Below, in pieces: positions 56,292 through 64,000 of a DNA stretch of 64,000 bases; positions within the stretch are counted from its first letter, which is position 1, and each line of letters starts with the position of its first letter. Location: NCBI RefSeq assembly GCF_003626645.1, contig NZ_RBAM01000019.1, forward strand, positions 19,245 to 83,244, in the 5' to 3' direction. The position numbers and the translations under genes are program-made. Origin of the DNA: Streptomyces klenkii (GTDB lineage: Bacteria > Actinomycetota > Actinomycetes > Streptomycetales > Streptomycetaceae). A model generated the notes under the pieces. That model was not told the origin of the DNA, ran no database searches, and saw only the letters and a program-made list of their open reading frames with translations.

Positions 56292-57793
56292 GCGGCAACG
56301 CGGCGGTCGCGACGACCGTCTTCGGCGTCTTCATGGCGCTCACCGTGGCCCTCGGCCTGCTCGCCGTCCGCGGCCGGGGCCGCACCACCGGCATCGCGGA
56401 GTGGTCCGTGGGCGGCCGCAGCCTCGGCACCGTGTTCATCTGGGTGCTGATGGCCGGCGAGGGCTACACCAGCTTCAGCTACCTCGGCGCCGCCGGCTGG
56501 GGCTACAACCACGGCGCCCCGGTCCTCTACGTCATCGCCTACATGTCCTGCGGCTACGCGATCGGTTACGTCGTCGGCCCGACCCTGTGGTCGTACGCCC
56601 GCCGCCACGGCCTCGTCACCATCACCGACATGGTCGCCCACCGCTACGGCCGCCCCTGGCTCGGCACGGCCGTGGCGATCCTGGCGACGGTCTGCCTGCT
56701 GCCGTACATCCAGCTCCAGATCACCGGCATGGGCGTCGTCGTCTCCACCATCTCCTACGGCGCCATCAGCCTGAACTGGGCCTACTTCATCGCCTTCGCC
56801 GTGACGACCGGCTTCGTCGTGGTGAGCGGCCTGCGCGGCAGCGCCTGGGTGTCGGTGCTGAAGGACGTCCTCGTCATCATCACCCTCGCCTTCCTCGCGA
56901 TCTACATCCCGAACCACTACTTCGACGGCTACGGCCCCTTCCTGGACCGCCTCGTCGCGGAGAAGCCGGAGTGGCTGACGCTCTCCGGCCACGGCGGCAG
57001 CGGCCTCGACGCGACCTGGTTCGCGACCACGAGCTTCCTCAACTCGCTGACGGTCGTCATCTTCCCGACCACCGTCGCCGGCTACCTCGGCGCCCGCAGT
57101 GCCGACGCGCTGCGCCGCAACGCGATGCTCCTGCCGTTCTACAACGTGCTGCTGTTCGTGCCGATGCTGCTGGGAATGGCGGCCCTCTTCGTCGTGCCGG
57201 GCCTGACGGGCGCCGGCTCGAACCTCGCCCTCTTCAAGCTGGTCGTGGACTCGCTGCCGGCGTGGGCGGTCGGCCTGACGGGCGTCGCCGCGGCCCTCTC
57301 CTCCATCGTCCCGATGGCCGTCTTCATGCTGGTCATCGGCACGATGTGGGGGAAGAGCGTCCTCGGCACGGTCCCCGCCCTCGCCGGCCGCCCGCGGCGC
57401 CAGCGCCTCGCGGCCCAGGTCGTGGTGGTCGTGGCGGGCGCCCTCGCGCTCGTCCTGACGTACCTGACGCCGAACACGCTCGTACGCCTCTCCCTCATCT
57501 CGTACGAGGGGATGGCCCAGCTCGTACCCATGGTCCTGCTGGGGCTGATGTGGCGTCGGCTGACGCTGTGGGGCGCGGTGAGCGGCCTCGTGGCGGGCGG
57601 GGCGCTCGTGTGCGCCCTGGTCTTCACGGAACACGACCCCCTCTGGGGCGTGAACGCGGGCGCGCTCGCGCTGGGCGTCAACCTGCTGGTGGCCCTGGCC
57701 GTCTCCTGGCTCGGCCCGAAGGACGCCGACGACCGCCCGGACGAGGACGTCCTGGCGACGGATCCACGACCGGAGGCGTCGGTTCCGGCATAA
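56288..57793 (+). CDS. Sodium:solute symporter (SSS family)
   Basis: A 501-residue symporter with about 13 membrane segments. Signatures: EWSVGGRSLGTVFIWVLMAG, YTSFSYLGAAGWGYNHGAP, VTITDMVAHRYGRPWLG, and QITGMGVVVSTISYG. The DUF3311-SSS pair is typical of monocarboxylate/acetate-like (MctP/ActP) symporters; the substrate is inferred only from this pairing. The GTG start overlaps the DUF3311 stop by four bases. Confidence 0.93.
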   Translation: MSGNAAVATTVFGVFMALTVALGLLAVRGRGRTTGIAEWSVGGRSLGTVFIWVLMAGEGYTSFSYLGAAGWGYNHGAPVLYVIAYMSCGYAIGYVVGPTLWSYARRHGLVTITDMVAHRYGRPWLGTAVAILATVCLLPYIQLQITGMGVVVSTISYGAISLNWAYFIAFAVTTGFVVVSGLRGSAWVSVLKDVLVIITLAFLAIYIPNHYFDGYGPFLDRLVAEKPEWLTLSGHGGSGLDATWFATTSFLNSLTVVIFPTTVAGYLGARSADALRRNAMLLPFYNVLLFVPMLLGMAALFVVPGLTGAGSNLALFKLVVDSLPAWAVGLTGVAAALSSIVPMAVFMLVIGTMWGKSVLGTVPALAGRPRRQRLAAQVVVVVAGALALVLTYLTPNTLVRLSLISYEGMAQLVPMVLLGLMWRRLTLWGAVSGLVAGGALVCALVFTEHDPLWGVNAGALALGVNLLVALAVSWLGPKDADDRPDEDVLATDPRPEASVPA

Positions 57794-57931
57794 CGGGGCG
57801 AATGGCCCGGCTGATTGGCGGCTTCTTGGTCAGCTGCTTGGCCGGTTACGGCGCTTGCCATGAGCAAAAGCGAATGGAAATGTTCGCGCTGTTCTCCTGA
57901 TCGCATGGTTTCGACCGAATGGAGCGATGCA

Positions 57932-58444
57932 ATGCGTATCACCGGCAAAACGATCTTTGCGGCCGCGGCGACGACCATCCTGAGTGGTGCTCTCGTTGCA
58001 ACAGGGAACCCGGCTACGGCCGCCGCGGCCGCACCCCCCGACACCTTCACCAAGTCCGTCCAGTCGTACCTCGACAACACCAACCTCGACGCCTACGACG
58101 GGGCTGCCGTCCGGACCAGAGACGGCAGCTTCGCCGACCAGGTGTGGACGTTCGACAGAGTCACCACCCAGGCCGACGGCCTGGGGGTCTACACGATCAA
58201 GAACACCCGGTTCGGCACGTGCGTGACCGCCACCGCCGTCTCCGGCAAGGTGCAGTTGACCAAGTGCGACGCGCGCAACCTGGCGCAGCGCTGGACGGTG
58301 GACACCGCCGAGAGCCAGACCGAGATCATCAACAAGAAGTTCGCGGACGCGGCCCTCCAGGCGAACGGCGCCGACCAGGCCGTGACGACGGAGGAGCAGG
58401 GCGACGGTCCCAACAACCAGCTGTGGACCTTCTACGACAAGTAG
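57932..58444 (+). CDS. Secreted protein with ricin-type lectin-like fold
   Basis: A 170-residue exported protein. A signal peptide (~1-33, ending ATAAAAAP) is followed by a beta-trefoil-like region with ricin-type QxW-like repeats: DQVWTFDRV, AQRWTVDTA and NNQLWTFYD, plus a FGTCVTATAVSGKVQLTKCD disulfide pair. It has no catalytic domain and probably binds a carbohydrate or the cell surface. GGAG precedes the ATG. A short tandem-repeat tract follows downstream. Confidence 0.82.
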   Translation: MRITGKTIFAAAATTILSGALVATGNPATAAAAAPPDTFTKSVQSYLDNTNLDAYDGAAVRTRDGSFADQVWTFDRVTTQADGLGVYTIKNTRFGTCVTATAVSGKVQLTKCDARNLAQRWTVDTAESQTEIINKKFADAALQANGADQAVTTEEQGDGPNNQLWTFYDK

Positions 58445-58458
58445 GCGTCCGAGCCCGG

Positions 58459-58502
58459 CGGCTGACGAGCAGCTGACGGGCAGCTGACGAGCGGCTGACG
58501 AA
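58459..58502. repeat. Four 11-bp tandem repeats
   Basis: Four exact-length 11-base units of the form CGGCTGACGAG/CAGCTGACGGG follow the lectin-like gene's stop. A second pair of repeats, GATCCCGACTCG, lies at about 58518-58545. Confidence 0.85.
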
Positions 58503-58708
58503 TTGCGGCCAGACCGGCGATCCCGACTCGGATGATCCCGACTCGTCGGTCTGGACCAATTTTGACCGTGCGTGTCCGTGCGTTGTTCGTGCGTGTTCGG
58601 GAGATAGACGTACATCCGTCTAATGGTCACCCGTACCACTGGTAATCCAAGGTTTGTGCGAAGATTCCGTCCCCGGTCCGCTCGGACCGGGCGACAAGGG
58701 GAAACATC

Positions 58709-59860
58709 GTGCACATAACGAGATTCAGAGCCGCTGTTGGGGCGGCTGTGACGGTGGCCGCCACGGCCGCTCTCCTGCCCACGTCGGCCGCGTTCGCGGC
58801 GGGCAAGCCGGACTCCCGCACCGCCGACAGCGCCACGGTCGAAGCCTTCGGCCGAATAGCCGACGCCGTCCTGAACGACCGCACCTCCGTCCTGCTGGAC
58901 ACCCGCTCGACGGCCGGCCGCAAGGCCGCCAAGCTCGACGGCAAGGTCCGTCTCTCCGCCGGCCTCTCCCGGGCCGAGGACACCGGGCTGTCGTCGCTGA
59001 AGACGCGCAAGGCGTGGCTCGCCGCCCTCGGCGAGGCGTACACCGCCGCCGACACCAAGACCTCGGTCGACAAGGCCACCGTCAAGGGCAACCGCGCCAC
59101 CGTCCGGGTCACCGAGACCACGGAGCTGACGTACAAGAAGATCCGCGGTGACGAGCCGTCGACGACCGGCTTCACCGCCCACCACGAGCTCAGCTTCTCC
59201 CTCGGCAAGGGCGGGAACTGGGAGCTCACGGGCATCCGCCCGCAGGACGACGGCCCCGGCGCCATCAACGAGCCCCGCACCGCGGTGGCCGCGACCGGCA
59301 GCATCGACCTCAACGGCAGCCCGGCCTCGACCCGGTACCCCGGCAGCAGGAACGCCAAGCCGAAGGACCTGACCCCCGCCAAGGGCGGTCTGGACTACAA
59401 GGCGATGGCCGCGTACGCCGAGAAGTACTGGCGCAACTACAACCCCGCCTACCGCAGCTTCAACGCCGCGGGCGGCGACTGCACCAACTTCATCAGCCAG
59501 TCCCTCAAGGCGGGCGGCTGGAAGGACGTGCCGGGCTCGGACACCTCCGACTACCACAAGTGGTGGTACAACAAGTCGAGCCAGGCCGACTCCTGGGTCG
59601 GCGCCAACGAGTGGGCGTGGCACACGCTCTCCGGCAAGCGGGCGACCAACCTGCCGAACGTCTACCAGATGGACGTCGGCGACATCCTCCAGATGGACTT
59701 CGACGGTGACGGGTCCAAGGACCACTCCATGATCACCACGTACCGGAGCAGGATGGGCGTCCCGTACGTGACGTACCACTCGACCAACACCTACCGGAAG
59801 TCGGTCGCGAGCATCATCGCGTCCTACCCGGGAGCGGTGTACTACGCCTACCGCACGTGA
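58709..59860 (+). CDS. Secreted protein with C-terminal amidase domain
   Basis: A 383-residue exported protein. A signal peptide (~1-30, ending PTSAAFAAG) leads into a helical N-terminal region (~35-215). The C-terminal ~170 residues form an amidase_6-like NlpC/P60-related domain with GGDCTNFISQSLKAGGW (Cys, ~256-272) and DHSMITTYRS (His). It is presumably a cell-wall or polymer-linked amidase. The start is GTG 58709, with GGGGAAA upstream. The substrate is unknown. Confidence 0.88.
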   Translation: MHITRFRAAVGAAVTVAATAALLPTSAAFAAGKPDSRTADSATVEAFGRIADAVLNDRTSVLLDTRSTAGRKAAKLDGKVRLSAGLSRAEDTGLSSLKTRKAWLAALGEAYTAADTKTSVDKATVKGNRATVRVTETTELTYKKIRGDEPSTTGFTAHHELSFSLGKGGNWELTGIRPQDDGPGAINEPRTAVAATGSIDLNGSPASTRYPGSRNAKPKDLTPAKGGLDYKAMAAYAEKYWRNYNPAYRSFNAAGGDCTNFISQSLKAGGWKDVPGSDTSDYHKWWYNKSSQADSWVGANEWAWHTLSGKRATNLPNVYQMDVGDILQMDFDGDGSKDHSMITTYRSRMGVPYVTYHSTNTYRKSVASIIASYPGAVYYAYRT

Positions 59861-60004
59861 CGCGGCGCGGGCCGTGGCTTCGGAGCGCTCCTCCGGGCCA
59901 CGGCCCGCATGCGTGTGTGCGGGCACGCGTGCATGCAGTAATTCACTGTTCGCAGTCCGAAACGTCTCTTGCGGAGACGGGCTCCGCTCTTGGACGATCA
60001 AGCG

Positions 60005-60862
60005 ATGAAACTGCTGCGTGTGGGGCCCGCGGGGGCGGAACGCCCGGCGCTGCTGGACGAGGACGGCACGATCCGGGACCTGTCGGCGCTGGTACCGGAC
60101 ATCGACGGCGCCCTCCTGGCCGACCCCTCCGCCCTGGACCGGATCCGCGCCGCGGTCGGCGCCCGGATCCTGCCGGCGCTCGACCCGTCGGGACTACGGT
60201 CCGGGCCGCCGGTCACGCGGATCGGCAAGATCGTGGGCGTGGGCCTGAACTACCGCGGCCTGGCGGCGGAGACCCGGTCCGTCATTCCTGCCGAACCCGT
60301 CCTCTTCCTGAAGGCCGCGGACACGGTCACCGGCCCGGACGACACCGTCCTCATCCCCTGGGGGAGCGAGAAGACGGACTGGGAGGTGGAGCTGGGCGTC
60401 GTCATCGGCCGCACGGCACGCCGCCTGGAGTCGGAGAAGGCGGCGATGCGTGTGGTGGCGGGCTATCTGGCCGCCAACGACGTCTCCGAGCGCGAGTACC
60501 AGTTCGACCGCGGCGGCGCGTGGGTCAAGGGCAAGAACTACGAGACCTTCACCCCGCTGGGCCCGTGGCTCGCCACGGCCGACGAGGTCCCCGACCCGCA
60601 GGACCTGCGGCTACGGCTCTGGGTCAACGGCGAACTCAAGCAGGACGGCACGACGGCCGACCAGATCTTCCCCGTGGGGGAGCTGATCCGCTACGTCAGC
60701 TCTTTCATGACCCTGTACCCCGGCGACGTGATCCTCACGGGCACGCCGGCGGGCGTCGCCCTGGCCCACGCCGAACCCAAGCCGTACCTGCGGGCGGGGG
60801 ACGTGGTGGAGCTGGAGATCGAGGGGCTCGGGCGGCAGCGGCAGGTAGTGAAGGAGTGCTGA
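60005..60862 (+). CDS. Fumarylacetoacetate hydrolase family protein
   Basis: A 285-residue FAH-fold protein. The N-terminal ~65 residues are a small leader domain; the catalytic domain runs from KIVGVGLNYRGLAAET to the end. Metal-binding acidic residues lie in DWEVELGVVIGRTA and the NDVSEREYQ loop; GDVILTGTPAGVALA is a conserved turn. It should hydrolyse or decarboxylate a beta-diketo or 2-oxo acid. The ATG at 60005 starts the conserved KLLRVGPAG. Substrate not determined. Confidence 0.92.
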   Translation: MKLLRVGPAGAERPALLDEDGTIRDLSALVPDIDGALLADPSALDRIRAAVGARILPALDPSGLRSGPPVTRIGKIVGVGLNYRGLAAETRSVIPAEPVLFLKAADTVTGPDDTVLIPWGSEKTDWEVELGVVIGRTARRLESEKAAMRVVAGYLAANDVSEREYQFDRGGAWVKGKNYETFTPLGPWLATADEVPDPQDLRLRLWVNGELKQDGTTADQIFPVGELIRYVSSFMTLYPGDVILTGTPAGVALAHAEPKPYLRAGDVVELEIEGLGRQRQVVKEC

Positions 60863-60939
60863 AGGACGCGTAGGGCGGCGGTGTGACGCTCGGCGTGTAC
60901 GGCGAGGTTTTTGCCGCGAGTGCGGGCATATTTTGAGAT

Positions 60940-61200
60940 ATGCGCAGGAGGAAGACTGCGGCAACACTGGCCGCGCTGGTGGTGACGGTGGGCGTGGTGC
61001 TGGTGTGCGCGTTCACCTTGCCGGGTGCGGCACCTGCGCCCAGGGCGCGCCACGTCGCCCCCGACGGGCGGACGTTAGTGCGCGACGGCACGCCGACGGG
61101 CGGCGACACGTTGCTGGCGGGGGCAGCGATGGTGGCGCTGGGGGCGGGCCTGGCGCTAGTGGTCCTGGTGTGCAACCGGCCGCGTCAGCAGGCCGGTTGA
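60940..61200 (+). CDS. Small two-segment membrane protein
   Basis: An 86-residue protein with two hydrophobic segments (~8-28, TLAALVVTVGVVLVCAF, and ~59-80) separated by a polar loop with RHVAPDGRTLVRDGT. Its 3' end overlaps the convergent DUF397 gene by 45 bases. It is coding in character but of unknown role. Confidence 0.55.
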   Translation: MRRRKTAATLAALVVTVGVVLVCAFTLPGAAPAPRARHVAPDGRTLVRDGTPTGGDTLLAGAAMVALGAGLALVVLVCNRPRQQAG

Positions 61201-61395
61201 GCGTATGGAGTGGACGAAGGTCGCCCAGGCGTGGGGCGAGAAGACGAATGCGCCTCGGGGGCGGGCTTTGCTGTCGCCTATGGCGATGAGGGCGTCGGGG
61301 GTTGCTTGGATCTCGACGCAATAAGGGTCGCTTGTATCGCTGAAGGACGACTTGCGCCACGCGTGCGGGGGCAGTCCATGACGTGCCACGTGCAC
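61156..61395 (-). CDS. DUF397 domain protein
   Basis: A 79-residue DUF397 protein: AWRKSSFSDTSDPYCVEIQ and IGDSKARPRGAFVFSPHAW. The GTG start directly follows the TGA of the upstream XRE regulator, so the two form a pair as at 3058-4090. The C-terminus has ~11 more residues than the other copy. It is the intact member of two XRE/DUF397 modules in the window. Confidence 0.9.
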   Translation of the reverse strand: MHVARHGLPPHAWRKSSFSDTSDPYCVEIQATPDALIAIGDSKARPRGAFVFSPHAWATFVHSIRSTGLLTRPVAHQDH

Positions 61396-62259
61396 TCACT
61401 CCTGTTCAAGTTCATCTGCGATCGACGAGATCAGTTCGCCGGAATGCTGGGCTGACAGCGCCGAAGCCCGGTGGGCGTCGAACGTCCGCTGACATTTCGC
61501 TACATCACCATCCTCCTCCAGGAACAGTTCGCGGTCGAGGTATGAGATCTGGACGACGCCGAAGTTCATGGGGGGCGGGTACAAGTGCAGGTTGAAGGCC
61601 TGCGCAGGAGACGTGAATGCGGTCTGGGAGTGCGAGATGACCTGGATCGTCACGTTCGGGAGACGGGACATGGACACCAGGTGCCGGAGCTGTGCGGCCA
61701 TGGTCTTCGGGCCGCCGGTCTGTTGACGGATCACGCCCTCCGTGATGACGCAGTGGTATCGCGGAGGCTTCTGGCGTCGGAGGACGCTTTGACGCTTCAT
61801 GCGGATGGCGACATACAAGTCGAGTGTCTCGTCGGTGCGCGGTTCCGGAGCGCCGGCCAGGACTACCCGGGCGTACTCCGGTGTTTGCAGAAGTCCAGGT
61901 ACAGCCTGATTCTGGTAGACGGAAATCTCTTCAGCCTCGCTCTCGAGTGTGAGGCTCTCCACGAAACCGGGTGACAGCTCGCCGTACTGGCGCCACCAAG
62001 TGTTCTTGCGCTGCTCCGACACGAGTGCGTGGAGCCAGTCGCGAGTTCCTTTCTCGGTCACGCCGTAGAGATCCAGCAATGTAGTCAGCTCCATTGGAGT
62101 GACGCGGTGCTTTCCTGTCTCGATGCGGCTGACCTTGGAGTTGCCTCCGCCAACGGCCTGCACCGCCTGTGCGACCGTCACGCCGGCCTGTTCCCTGATC
62201 TCGCGGAGTGCAGCGCCCAGCTTCCTGCGCCGTGCGGTGCACCGTGCCTGCTGTCCCAA
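61396..62259 (-). CDS. XRE-family regulator (DUF5753)
   Basis: A 287-residue regulator. The N-terminal HTH (LGAALREIREQAGVTVAQAV, NSKVSRIETGKHRVT) precedes a DUF5753 region with VPGLLQTPEYARVVLA and NVTIQVISHSQTAF. The TTG start is chosen because AGGAGG lies exactly six bases upstream; frames reaching further to 62310 would include the operator repeats. It is coupled to DUF397. Unlike the copy at 3270-4090, its frame is intact to the last residues (GELISSIADELEQE). Confidence 0.88.
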   Translation of the reverse strand: MGQQARCTARRRKLGAALREIREQAGVTVAQAVQAVGGGNSKVSRIETGKHRVTPMELTTLLDLYGVTEKGTRDWLHALVSEQRKNTWWRQYGELSPGFVESLTLESEAEEISVYQNQAVPGLLQTPEYARVVLAGAPEPRTDETLDLYVAIRMKRQSVLRRQKPPRYHCVITEGVIRQQTGGPKTMAAQLRHLVSMSRLPNVTIQVISHSQTAFTSPAQAFNLHLYPPPMNFGVVQISYLDRELFLEEDGDVAKCQRTFDAHRASALSAQHSGELISSIADELEQE

Positions 62260-62275
62260 CCTGGGCCTCCTGAGC

Positions 62276-62314
62276 TGCAATTTGCAGTGCTGCAATTTGT
62301 AGGGCTGCAATTTG
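62276..62314. promoter_or_regulatory. Three 15-bp-spaced direct repeats, likely XRE operator
   Basis: TGCAATTTG occurs at 62276, 62291 and 62306, exactly 15 bases apart, in the gap between the XRE gene and the divergent gene at 62388. The position, spacing and AT-rich core fit an autoregulatory operator of the XRE protein. Binding is not tested. Confidence 0.6.
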
Positions 62315-62387
62315 GGGTTTGAAATGGCTCTGGAAATAGGTGCATTGTGGGATGGCGTCCGGGGGAACTCGCGAAAGGATCAGGGGA

Positions 62388-62741
62388 ATGGCATACCGGA
62401 ACGGGGCGTTCGTCGTAGACACCCGGGATGGCCGGATCGTACAGGTCATCGGGGGAACGGGTGGGCGGGTTCGGGTACGTCCACCCGGTGGAGGTACAGA
62501 GACGGAAGTACCGTTCGTCGCGCTGCGATTGGCGACCAGCGCGGAGCGGGCCGCCGCACGGCGGAACCCGGAAACGTACAGGCGGCCGCGGATGGCGGAA
62601 TGCCAGGAGTGCCCGGCACTGGAAGCGGCGTGGTGGGAGGCGGAGTCGGGAGGGGACAAGGCCAAAGCGGCAGAGGCGCTCGTCACGGCGAGGCGGCACT
62701 GGAGGTCGCACATGGCGGAGGCGGAAGGGGCGCCCGCATGA
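62388..62741 (+). CDS. Conserved hypothetical protein divergent from XRE
   Basis: A 117-residue protein. The N-terminal part MAYRNGAFVVDTRDGRIVQV and VRVRPPGGGTETEVPF is beta-rich. A basic stretch and a helical C-terminus follow, containing MAECQECPALEAAWWEAE with a Cys-x2-Cys pair. AGGGGA lies before the ATG. Streptomyces XRE/DUF397 loci commonly have such a small neighbour. The following gene overlaps its stop (ATGA), so they form an operon. Function unknown. Confidence 0.72.
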   Translation: MAYRNGAFVVDTRDGRIVQVIGGTGGRVRVRPPGGGTETEVPFVALRLATSAERAAARRNPETYRRPRMAECQECPALEAAWWEAESGGDKAKAAEALVTARRHWRSHMAEAEGAPA

Positions 62742-62941
62742 GGGTCCGTTGTATCCACGCCGAGGGCTGGGCATACCCCGCACCGGGGGAACAGCGCTGC
62801 CGGACGTGCGGAACCGTCCGTTTCACGGACTACGGCGCGCTGCGCCCCCCCGGGCCTGCCGCACGCGCTCACCCCGAAACCGCGGGACGCGGACAAGGCG
62901 GACCGCGCCGCAGCAACGCACATCGCGAACGCGCCCCGTAG
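62738..62941 (+). CDS. Small putative zinc-binding protein
   Basis: A 67-residue protein: MRVRCIHAEGWAYPAPGEQR then CRTCGTVRF. A single Cys and a CRTCG pair could bind zinc. The ATG overlaps the stop of the preceding gene, which supports reality, but the C-terminal half is low-complexity Arg/Pro/Ala. It is the last gene before the repeat region. Confidence 0.55.
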   Translation: MRVRCIHAEGWAYPAPGEQRCRTCGTVRFTDYGALRPPGPAARAHPETAGRGQGGPRRSNAHRERAP

Positions 62942-62974
62942 GGTGGCGTGGTGGGGGCTGGGTCCCGTGGCATA

Positions 62975-63176
62975 GGTGCGGGTCAGAACAGGCTGGCAGC
63001 GGGGGGGAGGGGTGGGGGGCGCGGGCACGTCGGGTGTCCGTCGCTCGGTGGGTGGTTGGCCGCCGTACTCGCGCCGTCACGGATGCGGGCGCGTCAGGAG
63101 ACCTTCCCATCAGCCTGGGCTGATGGGGAGCGGGCTGCTGCCGCGATGTGGTTCCTCCCGTCGTGGGCGTTCCACT
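62975..63176. repeat. Left arm of ~200-bp inverted repeat
   Basis: The arm matches the reverse complement of 63649-63851 at roughly 90% (by eye). It starts GGTGCGGGTCAGAACAGG and ends GTGGGCGTTCCACT. A one-base indel near 63105 breaks any shared reading frame, so selection for protein is unlikely. Confidence 0.85.
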
Positions 63177-63269
63177 CACCTTGTCACCGTCGTGGCTGAG
63201 CGGCCGGGTGCGGGAGGGTGGGGGTTGGCGCCCTCTCGGCGCGGAAATCAACCGGCGGGAGGTGCTGCG

Positions 63270-63559
63270 CGGCGTACAAGTGGCCAGGGAACGTCGGCGG
63301 CATGCCTCAGTGGCCTCATCCGGCAGCCCGTTCCTCCGCTGCCTCATCACCGGCTGCTGGGTGGCCGTTGCGGGCCGAAAGCCACCCACTCAGCGGCTGT
63401 ACGCGGCGTACAAGTGCGCCGGGAGTGCGGTCGGTGCGCCTCACCAGCCCCATCCGGCAGCCCGGGACCCTGCCGCCCCACCATCCGGCCGCGGGCAGTG
63501 GCGGGTGGCCTCCCGGGCTGGAAGCCGACCGCCCACCAGCCGCCCGCGGCGTACAAGTG
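63270..63559. repeat. Three ~140-bp degenerate tandem units in inverted-repeat loop
   Basis: The word CGGCGTACAAGTG recurs at 63270, 63404 and 63547, spaced 134 and 143 bases. Each is followed by related GC-rich sequence with CATCCGGCAGCCCG-like words. The units are too long and too divergent for a CRISPR array. Confidence 0.7.
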
Positions 63560-63648
63560 ACCCGAAAGCGTCAGCCGTCCGCGCCTCACTAGCCCCGGCC
63601 TCACTCCACCCGCCACCCGGCCGCGCAACCACGAACTATGGCGCGCCT

Positions 63649-63851
63649 AGTGGAACGCCCACGACGGCAGGAACCACATCGCGGCAGCAGCCCGCTCCCC
63701 CTCAGCCACGGCCGGAGGGCAAGGTCTCCTCACGCGCCCGCATCCGTGACGGCGCGAGTACGGCGGCCAACCACCCACCGAGCGACGGACACCCGACGAG
63801 GCCAAGCCCCCCACCCCTCCCCCCCGCTGCCAGCCTGTTCTGACCCGCACC
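63649..63851. repeat. Right arm of ~200-bp inverted repeat
   Basis: The reverse-complement partner of 62975-63176. The arms enclose a 472-base loop. A further partial copy of its outer end begins at about 63972 and runs into the window edge, and CCCACGGATCC-containing ~47-base repeats lie between. Confidence 0.85.
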
Positions 63852-64000
63852 CACCCCACGGATCCGAGCCACCCCCAGCCCGCACTAACCCGCATCTGTC
63901 CCACGGATCCCAGCCACTGGCCGGCCACCTCGCCCCGGAGCTCGGTGAGCACCACGTCCGGGGTCGGATGTCAGCCTGTTCTGACCCGCACCAACCCACG

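Larger units (their letters stand above)
62942..64000. other. Repeat-dense region without a convincing gene
   Basis: 1.06 kb to the window end. It holds a ~202-bp inverted repeat, three tandem units, and copies of short words such as CAGCCTGTTCTGACCCGCACC (split to 20 or fewer here: CAGCCTGTTC, GACCCGCACC) near 63831 and 63972. Open frames exist but are Arg/Pro-rich and not conserved between arms. The structure may continue beyond the edge. Confidence 0.7.

Noticed and set aside
63270..63559. Possible CRISPR or DGR repeat
   Set aside because: Units of ~140 bases are degenerate throughout with no unique spacers, and no reverse transcriptase or cas gene is seen.
62976..63560. Arg/Pro-rich open frame in the repeat region
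   Set aside because: The inverted-repeat partner does not preserve this frame (one-base indel), and the composition is like an antisense or chance frame.

Overview
The window looks like a chromosomal core segment of a Streptomyces species or a close relative. GC is very high with near-total G/C at third codon positions, GTG/TTG starts are common, coupled ATGA/GTGA overlaps are frequent, and several genes are lineage markers: an SsgA-like sporulation protein, XRE/DUF397 pairs, and a DasR-type GlcNAc phosphotransferase locus. Gene order from hppD to the penicillin-binding protein matches what I recall of the S. coelicolor SCO2927 to SCO2897 region read backwards (inference from memory, not a search).

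Left part (1-9.5 kb). A minus-strand set encodes a lipoprotein and two WXG-like proteins, the last cut by the window edge. Next come an XRE/DUF397 regulator pair whose XRE gene carries an apparent frameshift, a DUF4352-like membrane protein, tRNA-Cys, an alpha/beta-hydrolase divergent from a LysR regulator, and a cysteine dioxygenase translationally coupled to a YeiH-type exporter.

9.6-31.6 kb. MFS transporter, DEAH helicase, IclR regulator, a Lon-type (S16) secreted protease lacking its usual PDZ domain, a four-gene OpuC-like osmoprotectant ABC operon, a Lrp regulator divergent from hppD, an FAD-linked oxidase, ssgG, two RDD membrane proteins, a large secreted M6 metalloprotease, the NAD-salvage genes pncA and pncB, and clpS with DUF2017.

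31.9-43.2 kb. Amino-acid permease; a Mec/CysO/CysM-type cysteine module (JAMM protease, sulfur carrier, cysteine synthase); a metallo-beta-lactamase-fold hydrolase; nagE2, nagE1 and nagF with three DasR-like operators; rph, a lipoprotein and rdgB; tRNA-Leu; and two tandem HNH endonuclease genes with internally repeated DNA-binding-like modules.

43.3-57.8 kb. MHS-family transporter, a secreted protein plus an orphan histidine kinase, Bcp peroxiredoxin, DUF3618, a GroES-like protein, and a guanidinium exporter gene preceded by a well-preserved guanidine-III riboswitch and followed by a remnant of a second SMR gene. Then a class A PBP, a DUF1707 protein, an SGNH hydrolase, DUF445, an intergenic hairpin-repeat array, and a DUF3311/SSS symporter pair.

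57.9-64 kb. Secreted lectin-like and amidase-domain proteins, an FAH-family enzyme, then a second, intact XRE/DUF397 module with three 15-bp-spaced operator repeats and two small divergent genes. The window ends in a repeat-dense region with no convincing gene: a ~200-bp inverted repeat enclosing three ~140-bp tandem units.
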